Assembly (NCBI GenBank): GCA_009363875.1
Contig: CM018685.1
Location: 52,711,087 to 52,775,086 of the forward strand
Origin: Mikania micrantha
Taxonomy: Eukaryota > Streptophyta > Magnoliopsida > Asterales > Asteraceae
DNA: 64,000 nt
Reading direction: 5' to 3'
Shown: positions 57,451-64,000 of the stretch, piece after piece
How the letters are laid out: each line of letters opens with the position of its first letter
How positions within the stretch are numbered: the first letter of the stretch is position 1
Position numbers and translations under genes: made by a program
The notes under the pieces: generated by a model
The model's database searches: none
The model's input: only the letters and a program-made list of their open reading frames with translations
Told to the model about the DNA's origin: nothing

Positions 57451-59507
57451 TGTCACACCCCCACCTCTCGTCACCTGAGAATGATGTCATCAAAAGGGTA
57501 GCGGAAGCATAGTGGTGATGTCTCAGAGCATGAGGGGTGACTTACTTGATCCGGTATCATTATAGCACACAGATTACGAAAAGTAAAACTTACATTACAA
57601 GGTTCGTGGTTACAAATATTATTATAGTTTATACATATTACAATTTATTTAACTACAGTTATTGCTAGTGCTATGAGTGCATCCTCACCGTTGTCCTTGA
57701 TTGCCTGCAAAAGTTTTAGTTTCGAAAACATCAGCACAAAGCTGGTGAGTTCATACAGTTTAGTTAAATCATATGATATGACAGTTAAGTTCAAATACAT
57801 GTTCACAGTTCCGGATAACCATGGGACCCGTATCTAGTTCCTTTCGGACGATATGTTCAGTTCTCGATATTACCCGTCGGTAAATATCTTATTGCCTCAT
57901 TATCTTAATGTCTATCACACCATTAAGAAGTTCAGGAAACAGATAACAAACATTCACACCAGGGGAGATGCAATCCTCCCAGTGAATGGGGTGTCAACCG
58001 ATAGTACTATCAATGTTTTCTGCTCGGCCACACATGGGTTCACTAGATACAGTTCAAGAATGAGGACTTTGATATCATGATAGAGATACTAACGGCAACA
58101 ATCCCATGAAATCCACAAATTCAGTTAATCACATGAAATCACGCAGATAACAGTGACACATATCATATGATCGAGAAAAGTTTAGCAGTTATACCCCGAT
58201 GTTTATAAAACATTAAAAGAACAGGGGTGATACGAAACTCACCTGATGATATAAGGTAGCAAAATCTCTCAAATCTAACAACAAAGAGATGATTCTGCAT
58301 TTAATTATATTTAATAAGTTATTTTTGTTCTAGTTTACTGATTAGATCTTTCTGAACGTTCAATGTCAAAGACATTGCTTAATAAATCATCAACTCGATA
58401 TTAATTATATAATTAATTAATTTAAGGTTATATCATACAATGTATGATAATGTAGGAATCTACATTGCATTAGATTCCTGATACAAAGTTGATGACTCTC
58501 TTGATTAATCTAAATAATCTCGGATTAATCAAATAGTTAATATCGTTGATTATAATATTAAGACAATTTTTAGATGATTTAATGGCTTAGAATTGATTAA
58601 TCCTTGTTATTGATTACCCAAATATCATGAAATATCACAATGTAGCATCATAATAGGTGAAATAACCAGATTTAACATACTAATCTGACTGTTATCATAA
58701 ACATCAGATAATCATTCCAATGAGTATGTTAATGATTATGATTAGTTTGAAACACTTGGATTTAACCTTTGCATTTCAAAGATTAATCAAACTAATCACC
58801 TACATTGTCATAATCAAATGGTTTAAACCATTATAATCATAGGTATGATTTCATGCAAACCGGGCATCACAACGGATCAAAACAAGGATTTAACCGTTAG
58901 AACTTCGTGTTCTTCGTTTATAATCAATCCTAGCCATCATCTAGGCAATAATCAACAATCCTAACTATCTCATTACGTTCAAAATCAAGATCTAATCAAT
59001 CAAAATCAAACTAGAAGGTTAAAACGAACCGTTACCTGTTCTGACGAGTTCCTGCGGGTAAAACTACGATCGGGACTTGTATATACGATCCGTGGGATGA
59101 TCCAGATGTTTGAGGAGCTTAGATTTGAAGTTTGGAAGTGTTTGCTGGCTGGTTTTTCGTTTAAGAACGAAGCAGGGACGAAAAAATGAAGTTCTACAAG
59201 TTTCTATGCGATCTGATCATCAAAATATATTTTTTTGCCGACATAGTCGCCAGGCGTATCGCCTGGGTTGGTACACCCACGCCAGGCGTACCGCCTGACC
59301 CGATTTTCATCCCATTTTTGATTTAAACTTCGTTTCGCGATTCCGGGGGCATACGAACTCCGTTTTGCGTGCGGTTTTCGCCCACGTTCATCATTTTTCA
59401 CGTTCTAACAATCCCCATTAACAAAAGTTGTTAATTCCTCGTGGATTTCAAACACGATCAAATGTGCTTACGTCATTATGCCAAATTCTTCGTACGCAAC
59501 TGTCACA
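57451..59507 (-). repeat. 5' LTR of the Tekay element
   Basis: 2057 bp; only two substitutions noted against 47884-49940. As 5' LTR it would contain the promoter. A TATATA-containing stretch at about 59078-59085 is a candidate TATA box on the minus strand. Confidence 0.95.
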
Positions 59508-59786
59508 GATAAGATCCAGAAGAAGAAGATACTCATGAAAAAGGCTGGACCACGAGCATTATAAAGAAGAGGACTCAAGAACTTAGGAGGTACAACACAC
59601 TACACTCTTACTTTCTCTATATTCTTACATACTCAGTCGTTATCTTCTTCTACAACCGGTCCTTACTCTCACGCCGGAGTCGCGACCACAGGAGACCCCT
59701 CCTGTGGTGAGACTAACGGTGTGTTTGGTGGTGATCTTAGCAGGGCTAGGTGATTAGCAGGACCCTGAAGACTGATACGGCGACAT

Positions 59787-59804
59787 TGGCGCCCACCGTG
59801 GGGC
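59787..59804 (+). promoter_or_regulatory. Primer-binding site of the Tat element
   Basis: TGGCGCCCACCGTGGGGC immediately follows the LTR end ..GGCGACA-T. This TGGCGCC-type site is usual for Tat/Ogre-like Ty3/Gypsy elements. Confidence 0.8.
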
Positions 59805-59903
59805 TCGCTCTTACGTAACTAGCAAGTAAGACATACCCTGCACTTTTTAAATACCCTGTTGTTTGTTTCTCAGTTGGCTGCAGACTCTCGACGCTTGCGA
59901 AGC

Positions 59904-62900
59904 ATGGATGAAACTGGAAATGCTGAAGATCGGTTACGGGACTCACCCGTAATCGCCGATATGATCGAACTTACCCCCGAGGGAGTACGTGACAACTTTC
60001 CTCGCCTTCAGGAGTTGGTAAACAATTACATAAGGGAAGAGCGCCTCAGGGGGGTGAGGGTTCGGTTGGCATATGAAGGAGACTCTTCTTTGCCTTTGAC
60101 ACCGCCACACCCAAACAGCAACGACCCTCAAACATCCTTCCTGCCTCAAGTAAGTACTACCTCCAATGCTATAACCCTTGTGCCAACCCAAATCCCAAAA
60201 GCAAGTACCCAAACCCTCTTAGGCCTTTTGGGAGAAGTAACCACCGAACCACCCAGAACGGAGATGGTGCCTTTTAGCATAGGCTTGTCTTCACAGTCCA
60301 TGACGCTAAATAACCCGTATGCCAACCCCTTTGCTACCTATTCCATGCCTTTGCCCCATATACCGGCAAATACTGGTTACACGGGAGATCAATACTTTGG
60401 CACCACGGCAGCACAGCTCGGAGTCCAAAGCATGGCTCAGCAGTTTTGGCAAAACCCATACTGGCAAGCTTACCCGTACCCGGGCTATCCCGGCTATGGT
60501 TTAGCCGGGGTACCACACACCCAGACACAAAGCTTTGGTACACCCTCGTTCGTTACCCCAGCCGTGACACAACCTATACCCCGGCCAATTTTCCACACCG
60601 AAGACCTCTCCCAGCCATATGTCCCAACTACACATACCAAGTTCTCGGCACGGATAGCAAACTTCGCTTTCCCTCCAAAAACCAAAATGCCTGCAAACAT
60701 CAAAACATATGATGGTTTAGGAGATCCGGATGATCACCTAGAACTTTTCTCCGGCGCAGCCACGGTGGAAAGGTGGTGCCTCCCTTTATGGTGCCACATG
60801 TTTTCGCAAACACTAGTGGGCCCGTCACGACTATGGTTTAATAGTCTGCCAGACGGCAGCATCGACACATTTGAAGATCTGAGCAGAAAATTTTTGGCAA
60901 ACTTTGTTCAGCAGAAGAGGTACACAAGGGATCCGGTAGAGCTGCACAATATAAAACAAAAGGAGGAAGAAGATCTTAGAGCTTTCATGGAACGATACAA
61001 GCTCGAAAGCCTCAGTATCGGTGGTGCTACCGAGCAGATGCGAGTCTCAGGTTTCATACATGGGGTCCGTCCGAGACAGCTTGTAGAAGACCTTAACCGT
61101 AAAATCCCTAAGACAATGGAGGAAGCTATGGAACGAACTGAAGCTTTTGTTCGGGGAAAAGAGGCAGCCCAGATAATGGACGCTGCGAGAAAGCCAAGAT
61201 TACCACAGCGAAAGAGCTCACCTCCACGGTCGCGTACCCCAAGGTTTACACTATTCGATCGGCGATCCAACACACGTGCCTATGATCATCATAGATCATA
61301 CAGTAATTCAAGGACCCAAGAAGACGACAAAGACAGAGGTCAGTTCACAGCACTGACAAAATCCCCAAAAGAAATTTTAGCCACGGAAGAGGCACGTTTC
61401 AGTTTCAGGCCACCTAAGCCTCTGCCAAAATCTGCAACAGAGCGAAACCCCAATTGGTTTTGTGATTTCCATGGTGACACTGGTCACCATACAAATGATT
61501 GTTTTCAGCTAAAAAAGAGAATCGAGGCGGCAGTCAAATCCGGGGAATTGGCACACCTGATAAAGGACATTAAGAGCAAGAAGGGGCCGGGAGAAAAAAG
61601 CGAGACTAGCAAGGAGAAAGGAAAGAAAGCCGAGATCTTAATGGTGTCACACTCAAAAGAAGAGGCTCGGCCTAACAAGCAAGCATGGAAACCTTGGATG
61701 CGAGTAAAAATCGATTTCCCACCGCCGCCAGCCAACGCAACACAGTGTGCCCCGATCCTGGTCAATGCCAAGGTGGATGGGCAAAATGTCCATCGGGTAT
61801 ACTGGGATGGAGGGAGCGCAGTAGAGCTCATGTATGAACACTGCTTCCGGCAGTTGGAAGGAAGAACACAACAACAGCTGCGACCACATCGAACATCCTT
61901 AGTTGGGTTCTCAGGTGAAACAGTTACTCCTTTGGGAGAAATTACCGTGCAGGTCACCTTGGGAGCAGGAAGATTCAAAAGAACAGAAAGCATTACATTT
62001 CTGGTGGTTCGGTGCCCATCCAGATATAATATCATCATGGGACGTCCAGGGATTAGCGCTTTTGGTGCTATAGTGTCCACAGCTCATTCAATGATTAAGT
62101 TCCCAACCAAAGCAGGTATCTGCACCATCGTGTCGCAAGCAGAAAGTATGCTGGTAGCAAAGGTAGATCACGAAGCCATGCCAAGCCAGGAGCTCAGCAT
62201 CCATAGCAAGCACCCAGACCAGTTGATCCGTATTGGCCCTGATTTGACACTCCAAGGACGGCAGGGCTTAATCAAGCTGCTGCAAAACAGCAGGGATGTT
62301 TTTGCATGGACGCCAGACGACATGACAGGTGTACCACGATACATTTCCGAGCATTCTTTAAACTTAAACATACAGGTACAACCAGTGGTACAAAAGAAAA
62401 GGGGCATGGCAGCCGAACGTGGAAAAGTCGTCTGCAATGAAGTCGATAAGCTGGTCAAAGCGGGGATATTGAAGGAAGTCCACTACCATACATGGGTAGC
62501 CAACCCAGTCCTGGTCAAAAAGTCCGATGGCAGCTGGCGCATGTGCGTAGATTTCAAGGATCTCAACAAGGTCTGCCCAAAGGACTGCTACCCCTTGCCA
62601 GAAATTGACCTCAAAGTAGACTCGCTTGCAGGTTACAATTTTAAATGTTTTCTCGATGCTTATAAAGGTTATCACCAGGTTCAGATGAAAGCGGAAGATG
62701 AAGAAAAAACCTCTTTTCATACCCCAAAGGGCATATTTTGTTACACTAAAATGCCTTTTGGACTGAAAAATGCAGGAGCCACGTATCAGCGGTTGATTGA
62801 TAAAGCGTTTGGAGGCCAAATCGGTCGGAACATGGAGGCTTATGTTGACGATCTAGTCATCAAAAGCAACAGCGAGGAGGCAATGTTACTAGACATTCAG

Positions 62901-63570
62901 GAGACTTTCGATAACCTGCGCAAGATCAATATGAAACTCAATCCCGGAAAATGCTCCTTCGGGTTCCACGAAGGCAAGTTCCTTGGCCATGTTGTCAACA
63001 AGCAAGAGATCAAGGCCAACCCAGAAAAGATAAGAGCAATACAGCAGATGAATTCTCCACGAAATCGTCGGGAGGTCCAAAGTCTAAATGGTAAGCTCGG
63101 AGCATTACATCGTTTTCTTTCCAAATTAGCTGAAAAGTCACTACCATTTTTTAAAACTTTAAAAGGTTGCGCTAAAAAATTTGAATGGACTGATGACGCA
63201 GAGCAAGCTTTTCAGCACATGAAAGCCTATATAGCGGAGCTGCCACCTCTTACAGCTCCCCGAGCAGGAGAAGATCTCCTCCTATATCTGGCTGTCGGAG
63301 ACGAGGCCATTAGCTCGGTACTCATCTCAGAACACCAAGGACGACAAGAGCCAGTATACTTCGTTAGTAAAGTATTAAAGGAAGCGGAGCTGAAATACCC
63401 ACCACTGGAAAAGGCGGTTCTTACAATAGTACACACAGCGCGGCGCCTCCGCCGGTACTTCCAAGCATATCCTATTCGGGTCATGACAAACCAACCTTTA
63501 AAAGACATTCTGGCAAAACCTGAAAATTCCGGCCGTTTGGCCAAATGGGCTGTTGAACTAGGAGAACATG
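59904..63570 (+). CDS. Tat-lineage gag-pol, open frame cut by a downstream LTR
   Basis: The first ATG is at 59904 (MDETGNAEDRLRDSP), about 100 nt after the primer site. The frame is open for about 1222 codons until the insertion at 63571, after which about 43 foreign codons are read to a stop at 63701. Order: Pro/Tyr-rich N terminus; Gag core (LGDPDDHLELFSGAATVERW, SRLWFNSLPDGSI); knuckle CDFHGDTGHHTNDC at about 520; protease YWDGGSAVEL with its Asp at about 635; RT with FLDAYKGYHQVQMKAEDEE at about 916 and YVDDLVIKS at about 980; and RNase H from about 1124 (LLLYLAVGDEAISSVLISEH, YFVSKVLKEAELKYPPLEKA). The rest of RNase H and the integrase are not in the window. Absence of stops suggests it was active not long before disruption. 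Confidence 0.92.
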
Positions 63571-64000
63571 TGTCACACCCCCAAATTCCCACTCGTGGTG
63601 TCAGTCCACGTGGGTGTGACGTGGCCAGGATCACAGCTCATGGTCATATAGAACGACTCTATATGAGTTACACAATCACACAGATTTGTAAAATAACATA
63701 GTTTCATTAATAAGCAGCGGAAAATGTTTCAACATCATAAGTAAATAAGTTTTCAGCGGAAAGTAAATTGTTTAACAGACACTACATTGTTCTAGTTGTT
63801 TCAAAAACCAACAAATGCACACACAAGCCTAGGACATGAGTCTATATGCCATTGAGACTCCTTAATGCTTCCTTGAGTGCGTCCTAGCGTGTGCTCCATC
63901 AATTACCTGAGAATACATGCGAAAAGTGTCAACTAAAAAGTTGGTGAGTTCACAGGTTTAGACAGACAGAAAAGTAAACAGACATATACTGGGTATGTTA
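63571..64000 (-). mobile_element. LTR of a third retroelement, cut by the window edge
   Basis: Starts TGTCACACCCCCAAATTCCC exactly where the Tat frame stops matching RNase H (after KWAVELGEH). Its left edge resembles the Tekay LTR edge TGTCACACCCCCACC and the solo LTR at 28540. It also carries the hairpin CAACT-AAAA-AGTTG (63930-63943) before GGTGAGTT. By analogy it is oriented minus and related to Tekay. The 5 bases before it are ACATG, the candidate TSD. The right end is outside the window. Confidence 0.75.

Larger units (their letters stand above)
47884..59507 (-). mobile_element. Complete Tekay-type chromovirus (Ty3/Gypsy), 11.6 kb
   Basis: Two 2057-bp LTRs (57451-59507 as 5', 47884-49940 as 3'), TG..CA ends, and a perfect 5-bp TSD, GATAA, at 47879-47883 and 59508-59512. 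Internal order on the minus strand: primer site, extra 273-codon ORF, minisatellite, gag-pol, polypurine tract. By eye I found only two LTR differences (48058/57625 and 49934/59501, both C/T), about 0.1 percent, so insertion is recent. It sits inside the 5' LTR of the Tat element. The chromodomain-like C terminus and the initiator tRNA-Met primer site place it in the Tekay/Del clade. Confidence 0.95.
47526..63570 (+). mobile_element. Ty3/Gypsy Tat-lineage element, split and truncated by two insertions
   Basis: The 5' LTR is in two pieces: about 47526-47883 and 59513-59785, separated by the Tekay insertion. It is followed by the primer site TGGCGCCCACCGTGGGGC (59787-59804) and one long gag-pol frame from 59904. 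The left LTR edge is uncertain because its TSD partner lies outside the window. At 63571 another LTR interrupts the RNase H region, so integrase and the 3' LTR are not visible here. The primer site and the RT/RNase H motifs are those of the Tat/Ogre side of Ty3/Gypsy. Confidence 0.75.

Noticed and set aside
61505..62080. 191-codon minus-strand ORF
   Set aside because: Antisense shadow of the Tat gag-pol frame, which carries clear knuckle and protease motifs.
63571..63701. C-terminal 43 codons of the long Tat frame
   Set aside because: They are read from the inserted LTR and do not match RNase H; an insertion chimera, not a genuine C terminus.

Overview
This is nuclear DNA from a flowering plant, most likely a eudicot and possibly Asteraceae (an impression from repeat style, not tested). 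The genes are intron-rich with GT-AG splice sites, the spacers are AT-rich, and there are plant SINEs, MITEs, Helitrons and LTR retrotransposons with precise target-site duplications (TSDs). I saw no bacterial operon and no CRISPR array.

Four host genes can be rebuilt exon by exon, with every junction keeping frame. (1) A reticulon-like protein B gene lies on + at 2941-6543 (5 exons, 230 aa). (2) An alpha-expansin gene lies on - at 9517-10901 (3 exons, 246 aa). (3) A U-box gene of the PUB62/63 type lies on - at 22220-25710 (8 exons, 425 aa). (4) A type I membrane protein gene, DUF7356-like, lies on + at 38281-41351 (4 exons, 269 aa). They are unrelated housekeeping or cell-wall genes and do not form a pathway. 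A small organelle-derived patch (25.9-26.4 kb) carries a plastid-type trnH copy and a tRNA-Glu-like copy.

The rest is layered mobile DNA. From 0 to 28 kb there are tRNA-derived SINEs, fold-back MITEs (two in long TA microsatellites), hAT and Tourist-like MITEs, and a 426-bp miniature Copia element with LTRs, primer site and polypurine tract. From 28.3 to 37.7 kb there is one decayed Helitron on the - strand. It carries a PIF1 helicase remnant split by a 3.6-kb solo LTR (TSD CCCTG), an RPA-like exon, a MULE-type insertion (9-bp TSD) and what look like captured exons of an unknown gene. From 41.5 to 47.2 kb there are hAT elements and a solo LTR.

From about 47.5 kb to the right edge there is a three-layer retrotransposon nest. 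A Ty3/Gypsy element of the Tat lineage (+) has its 5' LTR split by a complete Tekay-type chromovirus (-, 47884-59507, TSD GATAA, nearly identical 2057-bp LTRs). Its RNase H region is cut at 63571 by the LTR of a third element that runs out of the window.

The most interesting system is inside the Tekay element. A 273-codon extra ORF, proline-rich with a C-terminal membrane anchor, sits between primer site and gag. It is followed by a minisatellite with a 218-bp higher-order period and hairpins that keep pairing through compensatory changes. A GTAAGT donor at the ORF's stop codon and a GCAG acceptor just before the gag ATG would, if used, fuse the extra ORF in frame to Gag.
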